64,000 bases of DNA from Pseudomonadota bacterium (GTDB lineage Bacteria > Pseudomonadota > Gammaproteobacteria > Burkholderiales > Casimicrobiaceae): assembly GCA_018241765.1 (NCBI GenBank), contig JAFEDD010000015.1, positions 109,620-173,619 on the forward strand. The letters run 5' to 3'. Shown in pieces: positions 1 to 8,077 of the stretch. The first letter of the stretch is position 1, and every line of letters begins with the position of its first letter. The position numbers and the translations under genes are program-made. A model generated the notes under the pieces. That model was given only the letters and a program-made list of their open reading frames with translations, ran no database searches and had not been told where the DNA came from.

Positions 1-33
1 TTTGTACCAAGAAGAGCGAAACACTGCACCAGC
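1..33. repeat. End of a family-B palindromic repeat
   Basis: The first 33 bases nearly match the right-hand end of the 157-bp element at 31174-31330. Both contain TTTGTACCAAGAA followed by GCGAAACACTGCACCAGCA; the copy here has two extra bases between these blocks. Only one end lies in the window, so the rest of this copy should lie just to the left. Confidence 0.65.
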
Positions 34-85
34 ACCGATAATTGCGACGGCCGCGGCCACGCTTCGACTGCGCCCGGAGAGAAAC

Positions 86-583
86 ATGCTGACATTCCCG
101 ATCGCCCCCCTGAATACGACCCGCCGTCGCGTGCTGTCGACCGCGTTCGCGCTATCGGCCCTGGGGCTCGCGCCAGCGCTTTTGGCGAAGCAGAAGCCGC
201 GGACGCAGACCGTCGAAGTCTGGAAGGATCCGGGCTGCGGCTGCTGCAAGGATTGGATCATTCATCTGGAGAAGCACGGGTTTCATGTCGTCGCCCACGA
301 TAGCGGCAATGTTGCGGCGCGGGCCCGGCTGGGCCTCCCCGAGCGCTACGGATCATGTCACACGGCGGTGGTCGACGGCTACCTCATCGAGGGGCATGTG
401 GGTGCTGCCGAAATCCGTCGCTTGCTACGCGAGCGACCGAAAGCGCTGGGACTCGCGGTGCCCGGCATGCCGATTGGGTCTCCCGGCATGGATGGGCCCG
501 CCTACGGCACACGGCGTGATCGCTACGCAACGCTACTGGTGCTGCGCGACGGCAGCAACCGAGTGTTCCAGCAGCACGGTTGA
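86..583 (+). CDS. DUF411 family exported metal-binding protein
   Basis: This 165-residue protein belongs to the DUF411 family, which often sits with copper or other metal resistance genes; its biochemical role is not established. The N-terminus has a twin-arginine-like signal (TTRRRVLST at residues 11-19, then a hydrophobic stretch ending ALLA), so export to the periplasm is expected. The family cysteines are present: CGCC at residues 51-54 and Cys91-His92 in GSCHT, a plausible metal site. I chose the ATG at 86 because a GGAGAG lies just upstream. An earlier in-frame ATG at position 2 would translate the repeat end at 1-33 and would bury the signal peptide. No partner gene is visible; the next operon is convergent. 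Confidence 0.8.
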   Translation: MLTFPIAPLNTTRRRVLSTAFALSALGLAPALLAKQKPRTQTVEVWKDPGCGCCKDWIIHLEKHGFHVVAHDSGNVAARARLGLPERYGSCHTAVVDGYLIEGHVGAAEIRRLLRERPKALGLAVPGMPIGSPGMDGPAYGTRRDRYATLLVLRDGSNRVFQQHG

Positions 584-785
584 CGCGGCTGCACCACGGC
601 TCCGAATGGTCGGCGCGAAGGCGCGCGATTGCGGCGTTGTTCGTGAAGGCCGTGCGGCGTTTCGGTTCGCTCTCGCTGCGGGTCCATCGTGTGGAAGCGG
701 CGTTCGTCCGGGCTGCATCACGTTCGACTGACTGGCTCCAACGGCCGCACCGCACAGCCCGTCCGCGCTCCGGCGTTGCCTCTTC

Positions 786-2399
786 TCAATGTTCCCCACC
801 GCCTGCGGCGACGCCGCCAAGCTTGGGTCGGGCCACCCAAATGATGGCTATCAAGAACAGAAACACGACGGCCGAGAGAAGGAACAGATCGGTGACGCCC
901 ATCGTGTAGGCCTGTTGATCGAGCAGTTGATTCACGCTCGCGAGAGCCTGTTCGCGACTCAGGCCACGCGATTGGAGTTGGGCGAGCGTTTGCATCGCCG
1001 CGCTGTTGCCCTGATTGATGGTTTCGGCCAGCTGGGCATGGTGCAGAGCGGCTCGGCTGTCCCACAGCGTTGTGAACAGCGAAGTGCCGACCGCCCCGGC
1101 GGTGATGCGGGCGAAGTTTGACAGTCCCGCGGCCGACGGCACGCGATCCGGCGGTAGCCCTGAGAAAACGATGGCTTGCAGCGGGATGAAGAAAAACGCC
1201 ATCGCGCCACCTTGGAGCAGTGTCGGAATCAGAATCGTGCGAAAGTCGGCCTGTGTGTTGAACTGCGAACGCATCCAGAGCACACCGGCGAAGCCGATGA
1301 AGGCCAGGGTCGCGAGTCGCCGTGGATCGATGCGTGCGACATTCTTGCCGACCCAGGGAGATAACAACAGGGCAAGGATGCCGACGGGGGCTGTCGCAAG
1401 ACCGGCCCAGGTTGCGGTGTAACCCATGAATTGCTGCAACCAGAGCGGCAGCAACACGACGTTACCGAAAAAGAGCCCGTAGGCGATTGCCAGTGCAAGG
1501 GTGGCGGCCGTGAAATTTCTGCGAGCGAACAGACTGAGATCGACGATGGGGTGCGATTCGGTCAACTCCCACGCGATGAGAAAGAGAAAGCTCACCGTGC
1601 TTACGATCGCCAGCACGGTGATTTCGCGCGACGCAAACCAATCGAGCTCCTTGCCCTTGTCGACCATGATCTGCAGGGTGCCGACGGCGACGATGAGCAA
1701 CCCCAACCCAACCCAGTCGAGCGGAACGCGGGCGCCACCCGGGTCGCGATTGCGATAGATCGACCAGGTCAAGGCGGCCGCCGCCAAACCGACGGGGATG
1801 TTGATGTAGAAGATCCATGACCATGAGATGTTGTCGGTGATCCAGCCCCCGAGCAGGGGGCCGGCGACCGGAGCGATGAGCACCGTCATCGACCACATGG
1901 CGAGTGCAACGCCCGCCTTGGCGCGCGGATAGCTTGCCAGCAGAAGCGTTTGCGACAGCGGGATCATCGGCCCGGCCACGAATCCCTGAAACACTCGAAA
2001 GGTGATCAGGAGCCCGAGATTCGAGGCCAGCCCGCAGAGCCAGGAAGCAAGAACGAACAACAGCACGCTCGCCGTAAAAAGCCGCACCTGCCCGAAGCGC
2101 TTGGTGAGCCAGCCGGTGAGCGGCACCGAGATGGCGTTGGCCACGGCGAATGAGGTGATCACCCACGTCCCTTGTGCGGGGCTCACGCCCATGTCGCCGG
2201 CAATCGCGGGAATCGACACGTTGGCGATCGAGGTATCGAGCACATTCATGAACGTCGCAAGCGACAGTGCGAACGTGCCAAGCACCAGTTCACCGCCACG
2301 CAACGGCGAAAACGACGCTGCCGTGGGTCGAGTCGCAGCGTTGGCTCGGCCGTCAGCGCCAGCTTCCGGCCGTTCGTGGGCGTCGGTCGCGATGCTCAC
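786..2399 (-). CDS. emrB: DHA2-family multidrug efflux MFS transporter (EmrB/QacA type)
   Basis: A 537-residue inner-membrane drug:proton antiporter with about 14 predicted membrane segments, the normal length for DHA2 (EmrB) transporters. The family motif LDTSIANVSIP lies at residues 54-64, and the antiporter motif AGPLLGGW follows further in. It is the last gene of a four-gene leftward operon (marR, outer membrane channel, emrA, emrB), 12 bp after emrA, which supports a tripartite pump across both membranes. The start appears to be GTG; no in-frame ATG lies closer to the conserved region. The substrate cannot be read from sequence; relatives export hydrophobic toxins, phenolics or antibiotics. 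Confidence 0.9.
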   Translation of the reverse strand: MSIATDAHERPEAGADGRANAATRPTAASFSPLRGGELVLGTFALSLATFMNVLDTSIANVSIPAIAGDMGVSPAQGTWVITSFAVANAISVPLTGWLTKRFGQVRLFTASVLLFVLASWLCGLASNLGLLITFRVFQGFVAGPMIPLSQTLLLASYPRAKAGVALAMWSMTVLIAPVAGPLLGGWITDNISWSWIFYINIPVGLAAAALTWSIYRNRDPGGARVPLDWVGLGLLIVAVGTLQIMVDKGKELDWFASREITVLAIVSTVSFLFLIAWELTESHPIVDLSLFARRNFTAATLALAIAYGLFFGNVVLLPLWLQQFMGYTATWAGLATAPVGILALLLSPWVGKNVARIDPRRLATLAFIGFAGVLWMRSQFNTQADFRTILIPTLLQGGAMAFFFIPLQAIVFSGLPPDRVPSAAGLSNFARITAGAVGTSLFTTLWDSRAALHHAQLAETINQGNSAAMQTLAQLQSRGLSREQALASVNQLLDQQAYTMGVTDLFLLSAVVFLFLIAIIWVARPKLGGVAAGGGEH

Positions 2400-2411
2400 G
2401 CGATGCGCCCG

Positions 2412-3653
2412 TCAGCGTTTGTCGATCGTGCTGACCCGACCGCCGTTAGCCGCGATGATGCGCCGAATCGCGCCTTCAGCGCCGTCATCGACCACCTCAA
2501 AGGCGCGCGTTTGTGTGACTGACGGCGCGCGCGTTCCCGGCGCAAGCACCGGGCCGTCGGTTTGGCTGATGTCGACGCGGGCGAGCATGGACATGCCCAG
2601 GCGCAGCGGGTGCGTGGCCAGTTCCTTGGGGTCGAGCGCAATGCGCACGGGGATGCGCTGCACCACCTTGATCCAGTTTCCGCTGGCATTCTGTGCCGGC
2701 AGCAAGGCGAACGCGGCCCCCGTGCCTGCTCCCAGTCCTTCGATGCGCCCGTGGAAGTTGACCTGGTCGCCATAGACATCGGCCGTCAGTGCGACCGGCT
2801 GGCCGAGCCGCAGGTTGCGCAACTGGTTTTCCTTGAAGTTGGCCTCCACCCAGACATCCTTGAGGCCGATCACGGCAAGCATCGGCGTGCCGGCGGCCAC
2901 ACGTTGTCCAAGCTGAACGCTTCGCTTGGCGACAAAACCATCGATTGGCGCGCGGACTTCGGTGCGGGACAACGTGAGTGCCGCATCCCGCACGCGACTG
3001 GCCGCGCGTGCGACGACCGGGTGATTCTCGAGCGTCGTGCCGCTGGTCTGAACCTGATTGGCGGCACGCTGCTCGCGAGCCACTTGAATCGCCGCCTGCG
3101 CGGCCGACACGGCTGCTTGCGCTGCGCTTTGCTGCGCGCGCGCGTGCTCGAGTTCTTCCCGCCCGACGGCGCCGCTCGCGACCAGTGGTGCGCGTCGCTG
3201 TACGTCGTCACGCGTTCGGGCGAGGTCGCTCTCCGCGCGGGCGAGATCGGCCTCACGCAGCTTGATCTGGGCGCTCAACGTGGTGTCGTTGGCATAGAGT
3301 CCGCGGACCTCGCGGACGGCCTGCGCGAGTTGCTCCTGAGCCTGCTCGAACGCGATCCTGGCGTCGGTGGCATCGAAGCGGACGATCACCTGTCCGGCGT
3401 TGACACGGTCGGTGTCGTCGGCGGCAATGGCGAGCACGGTGCCGCCGACTTGCGGTGTCACCTGCACCACGTTGCCCTGGACATAGGCATTGTCGGTGCT
3501 TTCGTAGTGGTTGAGCACCAGGGCCCAGTACGCGGTATAGGCCAATGCCGCAAGGACGATGACGCCGGTGATGCCGAGCAAGGCACGTCGGCGGCGGCCG
3601 TTGGCGGGAACCGGTGGCGTCGTGGGAGGGTTCGCTGTGTTCGGGTCAGTCAT
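2412..3653 (-). CDS. emrA: HlyD/EmrA-family membrane fusion protein
   Basis: This 413-residue periplasmic adaptor would link the EmrB-type transporter to the outer membrane channel. A single N-terminal membrane anchor follows a short basic stretch (GRRRRALLG). After it come the barrel-sandwich half YVQGNVVQVTPQVGG, a long Ala/Gln/Arg-rich coiled coil, and the second half around DVWVEANFKENQL, typical of EmrA. I chose the ATG at 3653 because the protein then starts MTDPNTANPP just before the anchor. This start overlaps the end of the upstream channel gene by 8 bp, indicating translational coupling. A longer reading frame adds 34 residues that only mirror the upstream gene. Confidence 0.9.
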   Translation of the reverse strand: MTDPNTANPPTTPPVPANGRRRRALLGITGVIVLAALAYTAYWALVLNHYESTDNAYVQGNVVQVTPQVGGTVLAIAADDTDRVNAGQVIVRFDATDARIAFEQAQEQLAQAVREVRGLYANDTTLSAQIKLREADLARAESDLARTRDDVQRRAPLVASGAVGREELEHARAQQSAAQAAVSAAQAAIQVAREQRAANQVQTSGTTLENHPVVARAASRVRDAALTLSRTEVRAPIDGFVAKRSVQLGQRVAAGTPMLAVIGLKDVWVEANFKENQLRNLRLGQPVALTADVYGDQVNFHGRIEGLGAGTGAAFALLPAQNASGNWIKVVQRIPVRIALDPKELATHPLRLGMSMLARVDISQTDGPVLAPGTRAPSVTQTRAFEVVDDGAEGAIRRIIAANGGRVSTIDKR

Positions 3654-5148
3654 AGTCGGCTCGGGGGTGACTTGGCGCGCCGCCGGTGGCGAGGGGCTCG
3701 TCGATGTAGCCACCGCCGAGCGCGTGCGCGAGCAGGATCTGCGCGTCGATGGCACGGGCGCGCAAATCGGCAGCTTGTCGCTCTTGCGTCAGCAGATTGC
3801 TTTGCGCCGCGAGCACGCCCAGCGCATTGGACAGGCCGGCGTCGTGGCGATCGCGGGCAACGCCCAACGCCGCAGAAGCAGCCCGTAGCGAGGCCTGTTG
3901 CTGTCGAGCCTGCTGCTCTATCGCGCCTGCGGCGGCTATCTGGTCCGCCGCGTCGTGCACGGCGTCGAGCACGGTGCGGTTGTAGGTTTCGATCGCGGAG
4001 TCGAGATCGGCAACCCTGACCTTCAGGTTGGCACGCAATCGACCGCCATCGAACAGTGGCAATCGCAACGCCGGACCAACGCCGAACTGTTCACTGCCAG
4101 CCTGGATGAAGCGGTTGAAGCCGATGCTCGCAAGTCCCGCGAAGGCCGTGAGATTGATGTTTGGGTAAAACTGGGATTGTGCGACGTCCACGTTGCTCGT
4201 GGCCGCACGCACCCGCCATAGGGCCGCAGCGACGTCGGCGCGTCGCGCGAGCAGGTCGACGGACAGCGCCGTCGGCAGCGGCATGTCTCGCCAGCCGGTC
4301 AGCGGTGCGGTCACGCCGTCGAGCGCGGACGGTGGCTGCGCGGACAACGCGGCAAGCGTATGCCGAACGAGCGCAATCTGTTCATCGAGCGCCGCGATTT
4401 GCTGGCGAATCCCGGCGGGTGCGCCTTCACTCTGGCGCAATTCGAGCGTGCCGTCGATGCCGTGGCGGAAGCGCTCGGCAAGCAGAGCGAGTGTGCGCTC
4501 ACGCACGGCAAGCTCCTGGCTGACAAGCTGCCGTTGTGCCTGAAGACGACCGAGCTGCACGTAACTGCGCGCGACTTGTGTGACCAGTGCGGAGCGCGCG
4601 GCCGCGGCATCGGCGATGGTCGCTTGCTCCTCGCCAAGCGCCGCCGCGATAGCGGCGCGATTGCGACCGAAGAAATCGAATTCATAGCCGATGCCGACCT
4701 GCGCGCTGACCAAGGTCCGGATCGATCCGCCAAGCGGGGGCGGATAAATGCTGGTCGCGCTGAAGCGTTGGCGTGTGGCGTCGGCATTCGCGTTGACCTG
4801 CACCTCCTCGGCGGCCCGATTACCTGCCAGCAACCCAGCGGCATGTTCGATGCGTGCCTGAGCGATGCGCAGGCTCGGGTTCGCTGCGAGCGTTCGCTCG
4901 ATCAAGGCATCAAGCTGATCGTCGCCCAACGCACGCCACCAATCGGCGCCGATGCCAAGCGCTGCCCTCTCGGAGGCGTTTAGTCCGATATCGGCTGGCC
5001 GGATCCGCTGCGCGTGCGACGCAATGCCGCCCGTGCTGGCGCAGCCCGCCAGCACGCCACCCAAGGCGAGGCATACACCCGCCATGCGAAGTCGCTGACC
5101 CCACCGCAGCGATGCCAATGAGTCGGGTTTGACCGATGCGGCATTCAT
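3646..5148 (-). CDS. NodT-family outer membrane efflux lipoprotein
   Basis: A 500-residue TolC-like channel of the NodT/OprM group. The signal peptide ends in the lipobox LAGC with the lipidated Cys at residue 36. Two Ala/Arg/Gln-rich helical repeats follow, each with the outer-membrane-factor pattern (for example YEFDFFGRNRAAI and LRLPLFDGGRLRANL). It would form the exit duct for the EmrAB-type pump encoded downstream. Its start overlaps the stop codon of the MarR gene by 4 bp (ATGA), and its end overlaps emrA by 8 bp, so the whole operon is probably translationally coupled. Confidence 0.9.
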   Translation of the reverse strand: MNAASVKPDSLASLRWGQRLRMAGVCLALGGVLAGCASTGGIASHAQRIRPADIGLNASERAALGIGADWWRALGDDQLDALIERTLAANPSLRIAQARIEHAAGLLAGNRAAEEVQVNANADATRQRFSATSIYPPPLGGSIRTLVSAQVGIGYEFDFFGRNRAAIAAALGEEQATIADAAAARSALVTQVARSYVQLGRLQAQRQLVSQELAVRERTLALLAERFRHGIDGTLELRQSEGAPAGIRQQIAALDEQIALVRHTLAALSAQPPSALDGVTAPLTGWRDMPLPTALSVDLLARRADVAAALWRVRAATSNVDVAQSQFYPNINLTAFAGLASIGFNRFIQAGSEQFGVGPALRLPLFDGGRLRANLKVRVADLDSAIETYNRTVLDAVHDAADQIAAAGAIEQQARQQQASLRAASAALGVARDRHDAGLSNALGVLAAQSNLLTQERQAADLRARAIDAQILLAHALGGGYIDEPLATGGAPSHPRADYD

Positions 5149-5630
5149 ACGCTGCCCTCCCGCATGGCATCGCCGTTGGCCAGCATCCGTTCCAGCAACG
5201 AACGAAGCACAATCCGTTCGTCTTCCGAGAAGCCGGCGAGGTGCGCGCTCTGCACGGCGGAGAGAATCTCGGGAACGCGTTCGATGGCATCGGCGCCGGC
5301 GGGAGTCAATTCGACGTTCACGACCCGACGATCACTCTCGGATCGGCGGCGCCGGCATAGCCCCTTGCGTTCGAGCCGATCGAGCAGGCGCGTCATGGCT
5401 CCGGCGTCAAGGTTTTGCCAGCGCGCAAGCTCAACGACGGTGGCGCCGCCCGCCCGACGCAAGTGCATCAGGGGCCCCCACTGTGCGCTGGTCAGCCCGT
5501 GCGGCCCGAGCCGGCGATCCACCTGACCGGCAATCGACAGGACAACGCGCTTCATCAGATAGCCGACGCTCTGCTGCGCACCCAAGGTGTCGTGCTGATC
5601 GGGCGAGGCCGATGGATGTGCCGGGGGCAT
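5145..5630 (-). CDS. MarR-family transcriptional repressor of the efflux operon
   Basis: A 161-residue winged-helix regulator. The helix-turn-helix and wing read from VVELARWQNLDAGAMTRLLD to RSESDRRVVNVELTP, the usual MarR arrangement with the DRR wing arginines. It is the first gene of the operon encoding the channel, EmrA and EmrB, and probably represses that operon until a ligand binds. I placed the start at the ATG at 5630; upstream extension in frame would run through its own promoter. The dyad at 5665-5690 sits between -35 and -10 elements reading towards this gene, which supports autoregulation. Confidence 0.85.
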   Translation of the reverse strand: MPPAHPSASPDQHDTLGAQQSVGYLMKRVVLSIAGQVDRRLGPHGLTSAQWGPLMHLRRAGGATVVELARWQNLDAGAMTRLLDRLERKGLCRRRRSESDRRVVNVELTPAGADAIERVPEILSAVQSAHLAGFSEDERIVLRSLLERMLANGDAMREGSV

Positions 5631-5664
5631 GGGGTTGGGTGAACTTGAACGGCGAAGGGTGCGA

Positions 5665-5693
5665 ACAGTAATTGCCCAAGCAAATACTGTCAA
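5665..5693 (-). promoter_or_regulatory. Promoter and MarR-type operator of the efflux operon
   Basis: Reading leftwards, TTGACA (5693-5688), a 17-bp spacer and TACTGT (5670-5665) form a good sigma-70 promoter. The spacer region carries a 26-bp inverted repeat with arms ACAGTAATTGC and GCAAATACTGT around CCAA, matching at 10 of 11 positions and covering the -10 and the end of the -35. An operator in this position would block RNA polymerase directly. That MarR binds here is inferred from position and symmetry. Confidence 0.75.
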
Positions 5694-5820
5694 GGCTTGT
5701 ATCGTCGTGCCGCAGCTTTCCAAGACCGTCGTTGCCGTGATGCCACGCTTTTGGGATAGAGCACTTCGTCTACGCATTCCCTGCGCGACGCTTCGGGATT
5801 GGTGCAAAATCAGAACAGTT

Positions 5821-5835
5821 GTTTGAATCGTTTGA
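5821..5835 (+). promoter_or_regulatory. Direct repeat GTTTGA in the tetR leader
   Basis: GTTTGA occurs twice, at 5821-5826 and 5830-5835, just before the ribosome binding site of the TetR gene. The 9-mer GTTTGAATC at 5821-5829 recurs at 8069-8077, immediately before the fadB-like start codon, where a CAAAC at 8051-8055 makes an inverted pair. These may be half-sites for the TetR regulator, but no full palindrome is present here. Confidence 0.3.
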
Positions 5836-5849
5836 TTGAGGAGACTTCA

Positions 5850-6629
5850 ATGGCGTTCGACCTGCAGCTCGGCAGCGCCTTTCCGGCACTGCGTGTACGG
5901 GAACGGGAGGTCCGCGGAGAGGGGCGTCCTGCGACGAAGACGCGCATTCTGATTGCGACGGAGAACCTGTTCGTCAATCTCGGCTACGACGCGACCAGCC
6001 TGCGCGCGATCACAACCGAGGCGGGCGTCAACCTCGCGGCCGTGAACTATCACTTTGGCAGCAAGGAAGAGCTGTTCGCGCTCGTGCTGACTCAGCGGCT
6101 CGATGTCCTGAACCTGGAACGCGTGCGCTTGCTCGATGCTCTGGAAAGCCCGTCGGGAAAGGGCTTTGACAGCGCCCATCGGGTCGAGCAACTGATTGCG
6201 GTCATGTTTTTGCCGGCCCTGCGCCTCGCGCGTGATTCGGAGCGCGGTGGCCCCTCGTTTCTGCGCTTTCTCGGCCGTGCCTACGCCGACCCCTCGCCGT
6301 TCGTTCGAAACCTGCTGGCCGAACGCTATGCCGCCCAGAACGCACGTTTCGTCCAGGCGTTCGCCCGCGCGCTCCCTGATCTCGACGCGCAGGACCTGTC
6401 GATGCGTCTGCACTTCATGCTCGACGCGATTTCTTCGACGCTGGCCAGCGAAGATGCCCGCAAGCTCATGGCCGCGCTCATCGCCAGCGCTCACACCGCC
6501 AAGGAGCGCCCTGACGAAGACGTCGCTGTCCTGGGTCATTTGGCACCGTTTCTTGCCGGTTCGCTGCGAGCACGTGCCGATCAACCCCCGCAACTGAAAG
6601 CCATTCGCGCTGTCGTGGCGCTGCTTTGA
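5850..6629 (+). CDS. TetR/AcrR-family regulator, probably of beta-oxidation genes
   Basis: This 259-residue regulator has an N-terminal TetR DNA-binding domain (ILIATENLFVNLGYDATSLR through GVNLAAVNYHFGSKEELFALV). The NLAAVNYHFGSK stretch is shared with PsrA-type regulators, which respond to long-chain acyl-CoA or fatty acid. It is followed within 57 bp by a thiolase and then a hydratase/dehydrogenase on the same strand, so control of fatty acid degradation is the likely job. The start at 5850 is preceded by GAGGAG; an ATG 51 bp upstream lacks such a site. The C-terminal ligand domain is not recognisable by eye, so the effector is inferred only. Confidence 0.8.
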   Translation: MAFDLQLGSAFPALRVREREVRGEGRPATKTRILIATENLFVNLGYDATSLRAITTEAGVNLAAVNYHFGSKEELFALVLTQRLDVLNLERVRLLDALESPSGKGFDSAHRVEQLIAVMFLPALRLARDSERGGPSFLRFLGRAYADPSPFVRNLLAERYAAQNARFVQAFARALPDLDAQDLSMRLHFMLDAISSTLASEDARKLMAALIASAHTAKERPDEDVAVLGHLAPFLAGSLRARADQPPQLKAIRAVVALL

Positions 6630-6686
6630 TGAATCCATTACGGCCGCCGAGCGAGTGCGCCGTACCCGCCGTATCGAGGAGCCTCC

Positions 6687-7985
6687 ATGCCATCCGCCCT
6701 GCGTGAACCCATCTACGTCGTCGACGGCGCACGTACGCCATTTCTGAAGGCGAAAAGCGCTCCGGGCCCGTTCTCGGCCTCCGATCTTGCCGTGGCCGCG
6801 GGCCGAGCCGTGCTCGCGCGCGTACCGGTGGCAGCCACCGACCTCGACGAGGTCATTCTCGGCTGCGCCAACCCCTCGCCCGACGAAGTCAACATCGGCC
6901 GCTACGTTGCCATGCGCCTCGGATGCGGTGATCGGGTGACCGGCTGGACCGTGATGCGCAACTGTGCGAGCGGCATGCAGGCGCTCGATTCCGCCGTCAA
7001 CAACATGCTCGCCGGACGCAGCGAGCTCGTGCTCGCCGGAGGCGTCGATGCGCTGTCGCGCGCGCCCCTGCTGTACAACGAGAAAATGGTGCTTTGGTTC
7101 GCGGCGCTCGCTGGCGCGAAGAGCACCGGCCAGAAGCTCGCGACCTTCGCGCGCCTGTCGCCCACCGCGCTGCTCTCGCCGATCATCGCTCTGATGAAGG
7201 GGCTCACCGATCCGAAGGTCGGTTTGCTGATGGGCCAGACCGCTGAGAACCTGGCGTTTCGCTTCGGCATTACGCGCAGCGATATGGACGCGTTTGCCGC
7301 CGAGAGCCACCGCCGCGTGCTTGCAGCCCAGGCGGACGGTCACTTCAGCGCGGAATTGACGCCCCTCATCGATCCCAGGGGCACCGTCTACGACCACGAC
7401 GATGGCGCGCGCAGCGACTCGACACCAGAAAGGCTCGCGCGCCTCAAGCCGTTCTTCGACAAGAAGTACGGCAACGTCACTGCGGGCAACAGTTCACAGA
7501 TCACCGACGGCGGCGTGTTTCTGCTGCTCGCTACCGAGCGCGCCGTGGCAAGGCACGGCCTGCCGGTGATCGGCAAAATCGTCGATACCCAATGGGCCGG
7601 CTGTGACCCCGCGCAAATGGGGTTGGGTCCCGTCTACGCCGCGACCCCGATGCTCGAGCGCAACGCGCTCGGCCTCGCCGATCTGGACTGCGTCGAGATC
7701 AATGAAGCGTTCGCCGCACAAGTGCTGGCCTGCATCGCGGCATGGAAGGACGCCACGTTCTGCCGCGACGAACTCGGTCTCGATGCACCTCTCGGGGCGA
7801 TCGATTCGAACCGACTCAACGTCGATGGCGGCGCCGTCGCGCTCGGGCATCCGGTTGGGGCTTCGGGAGCGCGCATCGTCCTGCATGCACTCGAACATCT
7901 GCGCCGAACGGGTGGCAAACGTGCCTTGGCGGCCATTTGCATTGGCGGTGGTCAGGGCGGCGCGATGCTGCTCGAAGCCGCTTGA
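6687..7985 (+). CDS. fadI: Acetyl-CoA C-acyltransferase (thiolase, FadI/FadA type)
   Basis: A 432-residue thiolase that cleaves 3-ketoacyl-CoA to acetyl-CoA and a shortened acyl-CoA in the last step of beta-oxidation. The nucleophile is Cys93 in MRNCASGMQ, the catalytic His388 is in ALGHPVGASGAR, and the second active-site Cys418 is in CIGGGQGGA; the NEAFAAQ motif lies between. The length of about 430 residues suits the FadI branch better than the shorter FadA, but I cannot separate them firmly. A GGAG precedes the start. It lies between the TetR regulator and the multifunctional fadB-like gene, probably one operon. Confidence 0.9.
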   Translation: MPSALREPIYVVDGARTPFLKAKSAPGPFSASDLAVAAGRAVLARVPVAATDLDEVILGCANPSPDEVNIGRYVAMRLGCGDRVTGWTVMRNCASGMQALDSAVNNMLAGRSELVLAGGVDALSRAPLLYNEKMVLWFAALAGAKSTGQKLATFARLSPTALLSPIIALMKGLTDPKVGLLMGQTAENLAFRFGITRSDMDAFAAESHRRVLAAQADGHFSAELTPLIDPRGTVYDHDDGARSDSTPERLARLKPFFDKKYGNVTAGNSSQITDGGVFLLLATERAVARHGLPVIGKIVDTQWAGCDPAQMGLGPVYAATPMLERNALGLADLDCVEINEAFAAQVLACIAAWKDATFCRDELGLDAPLGAIDSNRLNVDGGAVALGHPVGASGARIVLHALEHLRRTGGKRALAAICIGGGQGGAMLLEAA

Positions 7986-8077
7986 CACGCGAAAGCGTAC
8001 GGCCGATACCTACGACGCTGGCTCGCGGCGAAAACACGCTTGCTGAGCCACAAACAACGCAGCGGAAAGTTTGAATC

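Noticed and set aside
2..85. Earlier in-frame ATG giving a longer DUF411 protein
   Set aside because: It would translate the repeat end and bury the twin-arginine signal; the ATG at 86 has a ribosome site.
584..785. Possible small gene between the DUF411 and emrB genes
   Set aside because: The frames are Arg-rich, lack ribosome sites and run into emrB; nothing supports a gene.
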